Source: JAPSGM01 sp036556985
GTDB taxonomy: Bacteria; Chloroflexota; Limnocylindria; QHBO01
Assembly (NCBI GenBank): GCA_036556985.1
Contig: DATBIK010000025.1
Coordinates: forward strand, 1-8,297
Length of the DNA stretch: 8,297 bases
Direction: 5' to 3'
Below, piece by piece: positions 1 to 6,276 of this stretch. Each line of letters starts with the position of its first letter. The first letter of the stretch is position 1. The position numbers and the translations under genes are program-made. The notes beneath the pieces are model-generated. The model worked only from the letters and a program-made list of their open reading frames with translations, did no database searches and was not told the DNA's origin.

Positions 1-82
1 CGGTCGCGAGGAGGACGAGGGTCACGAGGTAGATCGCCGCGTGGTACCGCCTCGCCGAGCGCGGATAGCGCTCGAGGGTCAT
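1..82 (-). CDS. N-terminal fragment of a probable cytochrome-b-like membrane protein (partial)
   Basis: Only the first 27 codons are in the window; the gene continues past the left edge. The ATG (82-80) lies 9 nt after the TGA of the lipoprotein gene, with GGA in the short gap as a weak ribosome site, so the two are probably one transcript. The peptide starts with a basic, aromatic cytoplasmic stretch (ERYPRSARRYH) and runs straight into a hydrophobic helix (residues about 15-27). An 'R-[FY]-..-R-..-H' stretch just before the first helix is typical of the cytochrome b561 / formate-dehydrogenase-gamma type of di-haem membrane subunit, where the His (here H14) can be a haem ligand. That assignment rests on 27 residues and is only a suggestion; another small membrane protein is possible. 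Confidence 0.55.
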   Translation of the reverse strand, partial: MTLERYPRSARRYHAAIYLVTLVLLAT

Positions 83-91
83 CGGTCCGGC

Positions 92-568
92 TCAGTAATC
101 GGGCAGGACCGATGACGGGGCCGCCTCGATGCCGGTGGCCCCGCCGTCGTCACCGGCCACTTCGCCGACCGTGATCGTGAATGTTTGCGACACGCCCGCG
201 TCCGAATGGTCGGGGTTGCGCAGCGAGGCGATGACGGTGTGCTCGCCCGGCGCCAGGTCGCGGGTGACCTGGAACGGCGTCTCGTACACGAGGTCGTAGT
301 CCGGCGAGCTCGTGTCAGTGTCGAAGTACAGGTGCACGTGGTGGCTACCGGTCTCCGGCGGCCCGATCGGCGCGCCCGTCTCCACGGCGACCTCGAACGG
401 GGTCGACACGGTCGTCCCGTCCTGCGGGACGGTGACGCGCAGGCTCGGCGCGCCGTCACCGCCCGGAGCCGCGGCATCGGGGCTGCAGGCTGCGAGGATG
501 AGCGCGAATGCGAGGGCGGGAATCAGGGCGAGATGGAACCCTCCGATGCGGGAACGCGGGGACGCCAA
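92..568 (-). CDS. Small secreted lipoprotein with a His-rich, Ig-like/DUF4399-like domain
   Basis: A predicted 158-residue lipoprotein. The start is taken as TTG at 568-566 because a strong AAGGAG lies 9 nt upstream and translation from there gives a complete signal peptide: basic n-region (R5, R7), hydrophobic core (about 11-24) and lipobox L25-A-A-C28. The frame stays open much further upstream, but that part is a shadow of the neighbouring oxidoreductase gene. The mature protein begins with a low-complexity Ala/Gly/Pro linker, then a beta-rich domain (about 43-134) with HHVHLYFD at 76-83 and LAPGEHTV at 105-112. This pairing of a His-x-His strand with a 'PGxH' turn resembles the DUF4399 family and related Ig-like secreted domains. 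The histidines (76, 77, 79, 110, 121) could bind a metal, which is inference. It lies between the oxidoreductase and the partial cytochrome-like gene, on the same strand as both. No enzymatic function is claimed. Confidence 0.8.
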   Translation of the reverse strand: MASPRSRIGGFHLALIPALAFALILAACSPDAAAPGGDGAPSLRVTVPQDGTTVSTPFEVAVETGAPIGPPETGSHHVHLYFDTDTSSPDYDLVYETPFQVTRDLAPGEHTVIASLRNPDHSDAGVSQTFTITVGEVAGDDGGATGIEAAPSSVLPDY

Positions 569-577
569 GACAGGAAA

Positions 578-583
578 CTCCTT
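578..583 (-). promoter_or_regulatory. Ribosome binding site fixing the TTG start of the lipoprotein
   Basis: Read on the minus strand this is AAGGAG, 9 nt before the TTG at 568. It is the strongest Shine-Dalgarno sequence near the signal peptide and the reason for choosing a TTG start; no ATG or GTG in the same frame gives a full signal peptide here. Confidence 0.7.
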
Positions 584-598
584 TGCTTCGTTGGGAAT

Positions 599-620
599 GT
601 AGTTGCGTAGGAAACTACGC
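599..620 (-). repeat. Two mutually exclusive small hairpins in the oxidoreductase-lipoprotein gap
   Basis: GCGTAG (605-610) pairs with CTACGC (615-620) around a 4-nt loop. Alternatively GTAGTT (599-604) pairs with AACTAC (613-618) around an 8-nt loop. The element lies between the oxidoreductase stop (627-629) and the lipoprotein ribosome site (578-583). On the minus strand no T-run follows, so it is not a convincing intrinsic terminator; it might act as an mRNA stability or processing element. Short stems like these can also arise by chance. Confidence 0.35.
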
Positions 621-626
621 GCAGGG

Positions 627-2069
627 TTACGCCCGGCGTGCGAGACTCCGCAGGGCCGATTGCGCCCCGTACATCCCGCACAGCCCGTGCACCCCGCCGC
701 CCGGCGGCGTCGACGACGAGCAGATGAAGATCCCCGGGTCAGGTGTCGCGTACGGGTCCCAGCGTAGCGCCGGCCGGGTGAAGAACTGCGCCCAGTGCTG
801 AAGTCCGCCGTTGATGTCGCCGCCGACGTAGTTGGCGTTGTACGCCTCCAGCTCCGCGGGACGCAGGACGTGCTGCGCCACGATCCGATCACGGAAGCCT
901 GGCGCGAAGCGCTCGGCCTGGCCGAGGATCGCCTCGGTCGCGTCGCCGGGCCAGCCGTTCGGCACGTGGCAGTAGGCCCACACCACGTGCCGCCCCTCCG
1001 GCGCGCGCGACGGGTCGAAGGCCGATGGCTGGCTGAGGAGCACGAACGGCCGCTCGTGGACACGGCCCTCCTGCACGGTCGCCTCCGAGGCCACGACCTC
1101 CTCCAGCCGGCCACCGAGGTGCACGGTCCCGGCCCGGCCCACGTCGGGGTTGCGCCACGGGATCGGCCCCTCCAGGACGAGGTCGAGCTTGAAGGCCGCC
1201 GGCCCGTAGCGATAGCGCCGCAGCTGCGCCGCGTACCCGCCGCCGAGGCGGTCCCCGGCGATCGCCAGCACCTGCCGCGGCGTGAGGTCGAGAAGCGCGG
1301 CCCGATGGGCCGGCAGCTCCGCCAGGCTCCTGATCTCCAGGCCGGTCTTGATCTCCCCGCCGAGCTCGCGCAGGACCGATGCGAGGGCGTCCGCGATGCG
1401 CTGCGACCCGCCGCGCGGGATCGGCCAGCCGATGGCGTGCCCGCTCACCAGCAGGGCGAGGCCCAGCCCGCCGGACAGCGGCGCGGTGAGCGGCAGGAAC
1501 GAATGTGCCCCCACGCCGGCGACGAGCGCCCGCGCCACCGGCGAACGGAATCGTCGCGCCAGCGTTGCCGCCGGCGCCAGCGCCGGCAGGCCAAAGCGGG
1601 CGAGGGCGAACGGATGGCGGGCGACGGCCAGCGGACGGATGGGTCCCACCACGGATGAGACGATGACCTCCCAATCGCGGACCATCGGCGCGATCCAGGC
1701 ACGGTACATGCGCGCGTCCTCGTCTGACCCGAAGCCCGCCACGGTGGCGTCCACGTCGCGATGCAGGAACGCCGCCGAGCCGTCGTCGAGCGGGTGGGCG
1801 AGCTGGATCGGCGGCTCGATCCAGCCCAGGCCATGGCGCTCGAGGTCGAGTTCCCGGAACAGCGGCGACGAGCGGCCGAGGGGATGGACGGCGCTGCACA
1901 CGTCGTGGGTGATGCCGGGCAGCGTGAGCTCCGCCGAGCGCGAGCCTCCGCCGACCGTGTCGCGCGCCTCGTACAGCGTCACGCTCCGGCCGGCGCGCGC
2001 CAGCACGATACCGGCGGCGAGCCCGTTCGGCCCGCCGCCCAGCACCACCGCGTCGATCGCACCGGACAT
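627..2069 (-). CDS. FAD-dependent oxidoreductase, phytoene-desaturase-like (COG1233)
   Basis: A 480-residue flavoprotein of the amine-oxidase / phytoene-dehydrogenase-related superfamily; members oxidise or desaturate hydrophobic substrates using non-covalent FAD. The N-terminus carries the dinucleotide-binding Rossmann motif GGGPNG (11-16), the acidic strand-end residue E34 that would hold the ribose, and the GGGSR segment (40-44) that usually follows it. The C-terminus has the second FAD contact region, with TPPGGGVHG and the following GMYGA (about 454-468). Length and both end motifs fit COG1233 proteins, including the PYROXD2-like group. The substrate cannot be read from sequence, and no carotenoid genes are nearby to support phytoene. 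The ATG at 2069-2067 is chosen because it leaves the usual short lead before the Rossmann fold. It has no Shine-Dalgarno upstream, but a TACCGT (-10-like) ends 7 nt before it, so a leaderless transcript is possible. The lipoprotein gene follows 58 nt downstream. Confidence 0.9.
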   Translation of the reverse strand: MSGAIDAVVLGGGPNGLAAGIVLARAGRSVTLYEARDTVGGGSRSAELTLPGITHDVCSAVHPLGRSSPLFRELDLERHGLGWIEPPIQLAHPLDDGSAAFLHRDVDATVAGFGSDEDARMYRAWIAPMVRDWEVIVSSVVGPIRPLAVARHPFALARFGLPALAPAATLARRFRSPVARALVAGVGAHSFLPLTAPLSGGLGLALLVSGHAIGWPIPRGGSQRIADALASVLRELGGEIKTGLEIRSLAELPAHRAALLDLTPRQVLAIAGDRLGGGYAAQLRRYRYGPAAFKLDLVLEGPIPWRNPDVGRAGTVHLGGRLEEVVASEATVQEGRVHERPFVLLSQPSAFDPSRAPEGRHVVWAYCHVPNGWPGDATEAILGQAERFAPGFRDRIVAQHVLRPAELEAYNANYVGGDINGGLQHWAQFFTRPALRWDPYATPDPGIFICSSSTPPGGGVHGLCGMYGAQSALRSLARRA

Positions 2070-2253
2070 GACGCGTACGGTACCGTTCGGTCCCTGCCGA
2101 CGCCGTTGCGGGCGGCTTGCCCGATTGGCGGCCGACCCCTAGGACGCCGAGCGGGAACGTGCTAACGTGCCTGACCAGCGGCCGCGCAGGGATCCGGCAC
2201 GACGGACATGGAGAACGACGACCGCCCGTAGCCCGGGAAGCGTGGAACGGCTG

Positions 2254-2262
2254 TGATATGGT
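2254..2262 (+). promoter_or_regulatory. Candidate extended -10 promoter for the plus-strand membrane protein
   Basis: TGA followed by TATGGT matches the TGn-TATnnT extended -10 pattern. No good -35 is visible at 16-18 bp upstream, which extended -10 promoters can tolerate. Transcription would start near 2269, giving a leader of about 60 nt. Confidence 0.35.
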
Positions 2263-2312
2263 GCGGCCGAGCGGCCGCCCTACGGCTCGCGGAACCGGCC
2301 GCCGAAAGGGAT

Positions 2313-2317
2313 GGAGG
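2313..2317 (+). promoter_or_regulatory. Ribosome binding site deciding the membrane-protein start
   Basis: GGAGG lies 11 nt before the ATG at 2329. It overlaps the upstream in-frame ATG at 2311, which has only a GAAAGGG almost touching it. That favours 2329 over 2311. Confidence 0.5.
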
Positions 2318-2328
2318 CTTCGCACGAC

Positions 2329-2880
2329 ATGGATTTCGGGAAGCTCAACTCCAACGAGAAGCTGGCAGTCTACGGTGCCATTGCATCGGTCATCGGGCCG
2401 ATCCTGGCCACCGTCGGCTTCGGCTTCGGCGTCGGCTGGCTGACGCTCCTCCTGGCGCTCGCCATGCTGGCGATCGTCTTCATGCCGCAGCTGTCACCGC
2501 AGACCCAGCTGCCCGGATCGAAGGGCTCGCTCATGCTCGTCGTGGGTGGCATCGCCGGCGTGAGCGCCGCGCTCGCCCTGCTGTCGTCGCTCGGCTGGCT
2601 GGGACTGTTCGGCACGAACATCGTCTGGGTGCTCGGCTGGCTGATCGGCATCGCCGGCGGCCTGCTCATGGGATGGGCCGGTTGGCAGGAGTTCCAGGCC
2701 GAGGGTGGGAAGTTCCAGATCGGGACGCAGGCATCCGCGGCGCCACCGTCGGCGAGCGCGACGCCGCCCCCGGCGGCCGCTGCACCCGCAGAGCCGGCCG
2801 CCCCGGCACCTCCGGCGTCGGACCCGATGGCTCGGCCAATGGCGGACACGACCGACGAGGACGACCGCACCGCCGGCTAG
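2329..2880 (+). CDS. Four-helix membrane protein with Ala/Pro-rich cytoplasmic-type tail, unknown function
   Basis: A 183-residue protein I do not recognise as a named family. A short polar start (MDFGKLNSNEKL) leads into four hydrophobic segments at about 13-32, 35-53, 67-88 and 95-117, with short loops; the 2-3 loop holds a Pro/Gln-rich turn near 53-65. After the last helix comes a tail dominated by Ala, Pro and Ser (about 135-170), ending in an acidic stretch (173-180). Such tails are common on small GC-rich actinobacterial and chloroflexal membrane proteins and are probably disordered. An alternative ATG 18 nt upstream adds six residues but has a badly spaced ribosome site. The gene stands alone on the plus strand, with divergent and convergent neighbours. 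Its TAG shares four bases with the stop of the next gene on the other strand, so there is no room for a terminator between them. Confidence 0.85.
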   Translation: MDFGKLNSNEKLAVYGAIASVIGPILATVGFGFGVGWLTLLLALAMLAIVFMPQLSPQTQLPGSKGSLMLVVGGIAGVSAALALLSSLGWLGLFGTNIVWVLGWLIGIAGGLLMGWAGWQEFQAEGGKFQIGTQASAAPPSASATPPPAAAAPAEPAAPAPPASDPMARPMADTTDEDDRTAG

Positions 2881-3305
2881 GCCCGGCCGATCAATCTCGT
2901 CACGCGATCACGGAGCAGGTCGAGCGGCTCGGCCTGCTCCTCCGTCGTCCGGCGCCACGCGGCGTCGAGGCGGCCGATGACCTCGTCCACCGCCAGGCCG
3001 TCGTCGATGGAGTCGACCGCCTCGTCGAGCAGCCGACGGCCCTCCGGATCGCCTGCGCGAACGGCCACGTCCCGGACGAGGTCCGACAGGTCGGCGTGGG
3101 TCGCCTCGATCGCCGGCGGCGGGTCCTCCAGGACGTCCTCGAAGTATGCGATCGCCAGGGCCAGCAGCAGGGCGTCATCGGCGGCATCGGTCTGGACCGA
3201 TGCGCCCGCGCGACCGACCGCCAGCCGGTAGCCGCCCTCGGCGCGGACGAAGCCGACCCACGGGCCGTCGCCCTCCAGCCGCCCGATGGCGCAGGGCCCG
3301 TCCAT
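2877..3305 (-). CDS. Unrecognised acidic helical protein, probable last gene of the rpmH operon
   Basis: A 142-residue protein with normal amino-acid composition; the overlapping frames are Arg/Ser/Pro-rich, as expected of shadows. I do not recognise the family. Residues 1-40 look like a small beta unit (GPWVGFVRAEGGYRLAVGR). From about 41 the chain appears helical, with an acidic middle and a C-terminal amphipathic pair (about 88-140). There is no signal peptide or membrane segment, so it is probably cytoplasmic. The ATG at 3305 has GGAGG 12 nt upstream, a slightly long spacing; an ATG at 3313 is closer to it but out of frame. Only 29 nt separate it from the jag stop, so it is probably co-transcribed. 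This slot after jag usually holds mnmE in bacterial origin clusters, and the protein has no P-loop or other sign of being MnmE. Its stop overlaps the stop of the opposing gene. Confidence 0.75.
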   Translation of the reverse strand: MDGPCAIGRLEGDGPWVGFVRAEGGYRLAVGRAGASVQTDAADDALLLALAIAYFEDVLEDPPPAIEATHADLSDLVRDVAVRAGDPEGRRLLDEAVDSIDDGLAVDEVIGRLDAAWRRTTEEQAEPLDLLRDRVTRLIGRA

Positions 3306-3334
3306 CGGACCATCGCCCCTCCGTGGCTCGGCAG

Positions 3335-4348
3335 CTAGGACTTGCTCTCGATCTTCGAGGCGGGCAGGACCACGATGCGCCGGTTCGGCTCGACGCCGAC
3401 GCTCTGGGTGCGGATCCTCGGGTTCTCGACGAGCGCCAGGTGCACAATGCGCCGCTCGATGGCCGGCATCGGCTCGAGCTGGATGATCTTGCCGGTCTGG
3501 ATGACCCGCTTCGCAGCGCGATCGGCGACGTCGCGGAGCTGCTCCTCGCGGCGGCCGCGGTAGTTCTCGACGTCGATCGCGATCCGGCGGTACTGGCCCT
3601 CCTTCTTGGCGACCATGAGGTTCACGAGGTGCTGCAGGCTGGCCAGCTTCTCGCCGCGCCGGCCGATGAGCACACCGAGGTCGGAACCCTTCACGTTGAG
3701 CTTGGCGGTCTCGCTGCCCATCCCGATCTCGACCTCGCCCTCGAGGTCCATGAGCCGGATGAGCTCGCTCAGCACCGTCTTCGCCTCTTCCAGGACGCCG
3801 CGCTCCTCGTCGCTCAGCTCGTCGAGCGGCTTGGCGGGGATGAAGGGCGCCGGCTCGCGGGACGGTCGGTCCTCGCGTGGCTCGCGCGGCTCACGGGGTG
3901 CGCGCGCCTCGCGCGGCTCGCGCTCGCGACGTTCGCGGGGCGCGCGGCCCCGGCCGTCGCCGTTCGTGCGGCGCTCGCGACCGCCACGGCCACGGCCGCC
4001 GCGGGTGCGCCGCGCCTCGGCACGCTCGAGCTCGGCGAGCTGGTCCTCCGGGCTCTTCTCCTCGCCGGGGGCGGCCTCGGCCGCCTCGGCCTCACCGGCC
4101 GGCTCGCCGTCGGACTCCTCGGCGGCAGGAGGAGCGGGCGGCTCGGGAGCGCGCAGCGTCTCGGCGGCTGCGACGGCGGACTTCGGCGCCGCCAGGATGC
4201 GCGCCTCCTCGCCACCGACGCCCAGGATGCCGCGGCTGCCCTGGGCCAGGATCTCGATATCCAGCTCGGAGAGGTCGGCCTCGAACTCGCGCATCGCGGC
4301 GCGGATCGCCTCCTCCACGTTCTTGCCGTTGAACTCTCGGAATGTCAT
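3335..4348 (-). CDS. jag: Jag/KhpB (EloR-type) RNA-binding protein with Arg/Gly-rich linker
   Basis: A 337-residue member of the Jag/KhpB/EloR family, cytoplasmic RNA-binding proteins linked in Firmicutes to cell-elongation control and often encoded beside yidC. Domains in order: Jag_N (about 1-52, with the SRGILGVGG turn at 38-46); a long linker (55-175); a KH-II domain (about 188-262, with the GxxG loop GRRG at 229-232); and a C-terminal R3H domain (about 265-330, with the R-x3-H signature at R299 and H303). The linker is odd: an acidic Ala/Glu-rich half (70-110) is followed by an Arg/Gly half with RGG-type motifs (113-135) and a run of PRE/PRER repeats (137-165). The ATG at 4348 overlaps the TGA of yidC in ATGA, so translation is probably coupled. 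The family call is secure; the cellular role in this organism is inferred. Confidence 0.95.
   Translation of the reverse strand: MTFREFNGKNVEEAIRAAMREFEADLSELDIEILAQGSRGILGVGGEEARILAAPKSAVAAAETLRAPEPPAPPAAEESDGEPAGEAEAAEAAPGEEKSPEDQLAELERAEARRTRGGRGRGGRERRTNGDGRGRAPRERREREPREARAPREPREPREDRPSREPAPFIPAKPLDELSDEERGVLEEAKTVLSELIRLMDLEGEVEIGMGSETAKLNVKGSDLGVLIGRRGEKLASLQHLVNLMVAKKEGQYRRIAIDVENYRGRREEQLRDVADRAAKRVIQTGKIIQLEPMPAIERRIVHLALVENPRIRTQSVGVEPNRRIVVLPASKIESKS
3850..3995 (-). repeat. Low-complexity DNA encoding the Arg/Gly/PRE linker of Jag
   Basis: Short CTCGCGCGGCTCGCG-like units recur imperfectly through this stretch and encode PRE, PRER and RGG runs in the Jag linker. This looks like in-frame slippage or expansion inside a disordered linker, not a mobile or intergenic repeat. 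Confidence 0.6.
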
Positions 4349-5490
4349 CGCTTTCGGCCTCGTCGCTTCTTGCCGGAGCGCGGCTGCTGGCGGGAACCGC
4401 CAGGCGCGCCACCGGATCGGGTGGATGGCTGCGTCTTGTCGCCGGCCTTCTCATCGGTCTCGGCGTCGGGTGCTCGTCGCTTTGGCGGGGCGAGCTCATC
4501 GGGGGGTGGGGCGAACCTCGGGCTCCACCCGAAGATCGGGAAGAGGTTGCCCCAGCCCATCATCAGGTACTGGTGCACGACCAGGTAGCCCGTGTACACG
4601 GCCCAGTACAGGATCAGGCCGCTCGGGAACAGCCCGCCCCAGAACAGGGTGAGGAGCGGGAAGAGGTAGACCATCGTGCTCGTCGTGGCGCTGGTGGGAT
4701 CGTCCGGGTTCGGCCGCGGACTGGTCATCTTGACCTGCACGAACTGGAGGACGGCCGCAATGAGCGCCAGGCCGGAGAGGGCGAACCCGAAGATCGGGAT
4801 CGCGAACACGTTGTCGACCTGCGCCAGGTCGAGGCCGAACAGCCAGGGCACGGTGGTCTGGATCGGCTCCGCCAGCTTCAACGGATCGACGAGCTGGCAG
4901 TTCAGCGGCAGGAAGTGGTCCCACGGCGCTCCCTGCGTGAATGCCGGCAGGGTGCACACCTCGGCGGTGCCCTGGAAGGGCGCCGCGTAGAGCTGCGACT
5001 CGCCCTGCTGCCGGAGGAACTCGATCCCGGGCAGCGCGGCCTGGATCTGGGTGAACGTGTCGGACGCCACCTGCTCGGCGGTCAGCGTGACCACGTTCGA
5101 GGCGCGGATGAGCGCCTGGTACAGCGCGAAGAGGAGTGGAAGCTGGAGCAGCACCGGCAGGCAGCCCGCCGCCGGGTTGACGCCGTGCTCCCGGTACAGC
5201 GCCATGGTCTCCTCGGAGACCTTCTGGCGATTGCCCTTGTGCTTGCGCTGCACCTCGCGGATGAGCGGCTGCATCCGCTGCATCTCGCGCTGGGATCGGA
5301 TCTGCCGCACGAAGAGCGGGGCGAGCAGGGTCCGGATGACGACCGTGAACACGATGATCGCCAGCGCGAAGTCGCTGAAGAGGACGTGGTAGGCCGCGAC
5401 AAGCAGGTTGAAGAGCGGCAGGAAGAAGACGTCCCAGGGCGGCGTGAAATGCTCGATCCCAAAGAAGCCGGCGCCGATCAGGGCTGGCAC
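4345..5490 (-). CDS. yidC: Membrane protein insertase YidC (Oxa1 family) with enlarged extracellular loop
   Basis: A 381-residue YidC/Oxa1 insertase that inserts and folds membrane proteins, alone or with SecYEG. Seen: a first helix pair region (about 20-60) with the groove arginine R53 in VVIRTLLAPL; the positively charged cytoplasmic hairpin (62-105); the family block NPAAGCLPVLLQLP (105-118); later helices at about 228-252, 272-286 and 290-310; and a basic tail ending in KKRRGRKR that could contact the ribosome. It is the short form without the large periplasmic domain of proteobacterial YidC. Unusual is a long loop between the second and third helices (about 131-225) with two cysteines (C179, C198) that could form a disulphide. 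The start is GTG at 5490, one base after the yidD stop, with AAGGGG 10 nt upstream inside yidD. The stop overlaps the jag start. The alternative of a later start is unlikely because it would cut into the first conserved helix. Confidence 0.96.
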   Translation of the reverse strand: MPALIGAGFFGIEHFTPPWDVFFLPLFNLLVAAYHVLFSDFALAIIVFTVVIRTLLAPLFVRQIRSQREMQRMQPLIREVQRKHKGNRQKVSEETMALYREHGVNPAAGCLPVLLQLPLLFALYQALIRASNVVTLTAEQVASDTFTQIQAALPGIEFLRQQGESQLYAAPFQGTAEVCTLPAFTQGAPWDHFLPLNCQLVDPLKLAEPIQTTVPWLFGLDLAQVDNVFAIPIFGFALSGLALIAAVLQFVQVKMTSPRPNPDDPTSATTSTMVYLFPLLTLFWGGLFPSGLILYWAVYTGYLVVHQYLMMGWGNLFPIFGWSPRFAPPPDELAPPKRRAPDAETDEKAGDKTQPSTRSGGAPGGSRQQPRSGKKRRGRKR

Positions 5491-5491
5491 C

Positions 5492-5725
5492 TCAGTGCTG
5501 CCCCTTGCCGGCGGGCATCATCGGCACCGGGTCGTAGCCGCCCGGATGGAGCGGGTGGCAACGGCCGATCCGCCTCATCCCCATCCAGGAGCCGCGCAGC
5601 AGCCCGTAGCGCTCCACGGCGGTGTAGGTGTACTGCGAACAGCTCGGCGTGTAGCGGCAGGACGGCGGCATCCAGGCAAACAGGCGCTGGTAGGCGCGAA
5701 TGGCTCCCAGACCGATCTTCCTCAT
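5492..5725 (-). CDS. yidD: Membrane protein insertion efficiency factor YidD
   Basis: A 77-residue YidD protein, a small inner-face membrane-associated factor that assists YidC-dependent insertion. The signature is complete: an amphipathic N-terminal helix (about 3-19), then CRYTPSCSQYTYTAVERYG (23-41), RRIGRCHP (51-58) and GGYDPVP (62-68). The three family cysteines (23, 29, 56) are present. The ATG at 5725 overlaps the rnpA TGA as ATGA; another ATG 4 nt upstream is out of frame. One base separates its stop from the yidC start. The position between rnpA and yidC is the usual one. Confidence 0.96.
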   Translation of the reverse strand: MRKIGLGAIRAYQRLFAWMPPSCRYTPSCSQYTYTAVERYGLLRGSWMGMRRIGRCHPLHPGGYDPVPMMPAGKGQH

Positions 5726-6069
5726 CCACCGATCCCCGACCGCTCCACGAGCGATCTCAATGCCTCGCGGAGCTCCGCGTGGCTGGCCGTGGCCGCCTCA
5801 GGCCTGGCGATGAGGAGCAGGTCCCAGCCCGCGCCCATCGTGTCGTGTCGTTCCCGGAGCTGCTCTCGCACGAGCTCCCTGAGCCTGCGGCGTACCCGAT
5901 TTCGCTGGACGGCCCCGCCGAGCGTCCGGGGGGTGCTCATCCCGATCCGCGTCTCCGGCCGATCGGTGCGCAGGTATCGCAGCACCAGAAGCCGGGTCGA
6001 GCGGACCGATCCCTGGCGACCGATGGCGTCGAAGTCAGCCTTGTGCCGAAGCGTCGGAACGGCAGGCAC
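5722..6069 (-). CDS. rnpA: Ribonuclease P protein component
   Basis: A 115-residue RNase P protein, the basic cofactor that helps the catalytic RNA cleave 5' leaders from pre-tRNA. The family RNR block is AVQRNRVRRRLRE (53-65), followed by a helical segment and GWDLLLIARP (81-90). The start is taken as GTG at 6069, which gives a normal length for the family and has AGGGG 8 nt upstream. The same frame stays open through the whole of rpmH to 6378, but the extra codons there do not look like protein. The farthest start is a TTG that coincides with the predicted -35 of the operon promoter, so it cannot be translated from that transcript. rpmH ends 20 nt upstream, and yidD begins by a 4-nt overlap. 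Confidence 0.94.
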   Translation of the reverse strand: MPAVPTLRHKADFDAIGRQGSVRSTRLLVLRYLRTDRPETRIGMSTPRTLGGAVQRNRVRRRLRELVREQLRERHDTMGAGWDLLLIARPEAATASHAELREALRSLVERSGIGG

Positions 6070-6077
6070 CTCGTGCG

Positions 6078-6082
6078 CCCCT
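6078..6082 (-). promoter_or_regulatory. Ribosome binding site supporting the GTG start of rnpA
   Basis: AGGGG on the minus strand, 8 nt before GTG 6069. It lies in the 20-nt rpmH-rnpA gap and supports a separate start for rnpA, as opposed to an extended form reading through rpmH. Confidence 0.55.
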
Positions 6083-6089
6083 GGTCGCG

Positions 6090-6224
6090 TCAGGCGGTGA
6101 GCCGCTTGCGCCCCTTCGCGCGTCGGCGGGCAAGCACGCGGCGACCGCCCTTCGAAGCCATGCGGGCGCGGAAGCCGTGTTCCCGCTTCCGTGCGCGCTT
6201 CTTGGGCTGATAGGTCCTCTTCAT
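6090..6224 (-). CDS. rpmH: 50S ribosomal protein L34
   Basis: A 44-residue protein from ATG 6224 to TGA 6090. It begins MKRTYQPKKRARKREHGF and continues RARMASKGGRRVLARRRAKGR, the almost invariant L34 pattern, which places it in the large ribosomal subunit bound to 23S rRNA. Length is typical. The Shine-Dalgarno is poor: only an AGAG about 10 nt and a GAGGA about 14 nt upstream. It is the first gene of the operon, preceded by a leader of about 115 nt containing a strong stem-loop and by a near-consensus promoter. Confidence 0.97.
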   Translation of the reverse strand: MKRTYQPKKRARKREHGFRARMASKGGRRVLARRRAKGRKRLTA

Positions 6225-6276
6225 CGCGGCGTGCTCTGTCCTCGTTCAGCGGCGGCGAGTTGGGAGTCCGGCGGAA

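Larger units (their letters stand above)
2070..2328. other. Divergent intergenic spacer between the oxidoreductase and the membrane protein
   Basis: No convincing gene is seen here. Contents: a perfect 10-bp palindrome ACGGTACCGT (2077-2086) close to the oxidoreductase start; a tandem direct repeat AACGTGC at 2156-2162 and 2164-2170 (8-bp period); an extended -10-like element (2254-2262) pointing to the plus-strand gene; and a GC-rich hairpin GCGGCC/GGCCGC (2263-2268 with 2273-2278). The palindrome and the tandem repeat are candidate operators, by inference only. Confidence 0.5.

Noticed and set aside
599..620. An intrinsic terminator after the oxidoreductase
   Set aside because: The stems are only 6 bp and no T-run follows on the minus strand.
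889..2325. Long open frames overlapping the oxidoreductase on both strands
   Set aside because: They are Arg/Ala/Pro/Gly-rich shadows of a GC-rich gene and show no family motifs, while the 627-2069 frame has both FAD motifs.
3146..4588. Long plus-strand open frames opposite jag and yidC
   Set aside because: Their composition is extreme and they have no domains; the minus-strand frames are clear Jag and YidC.
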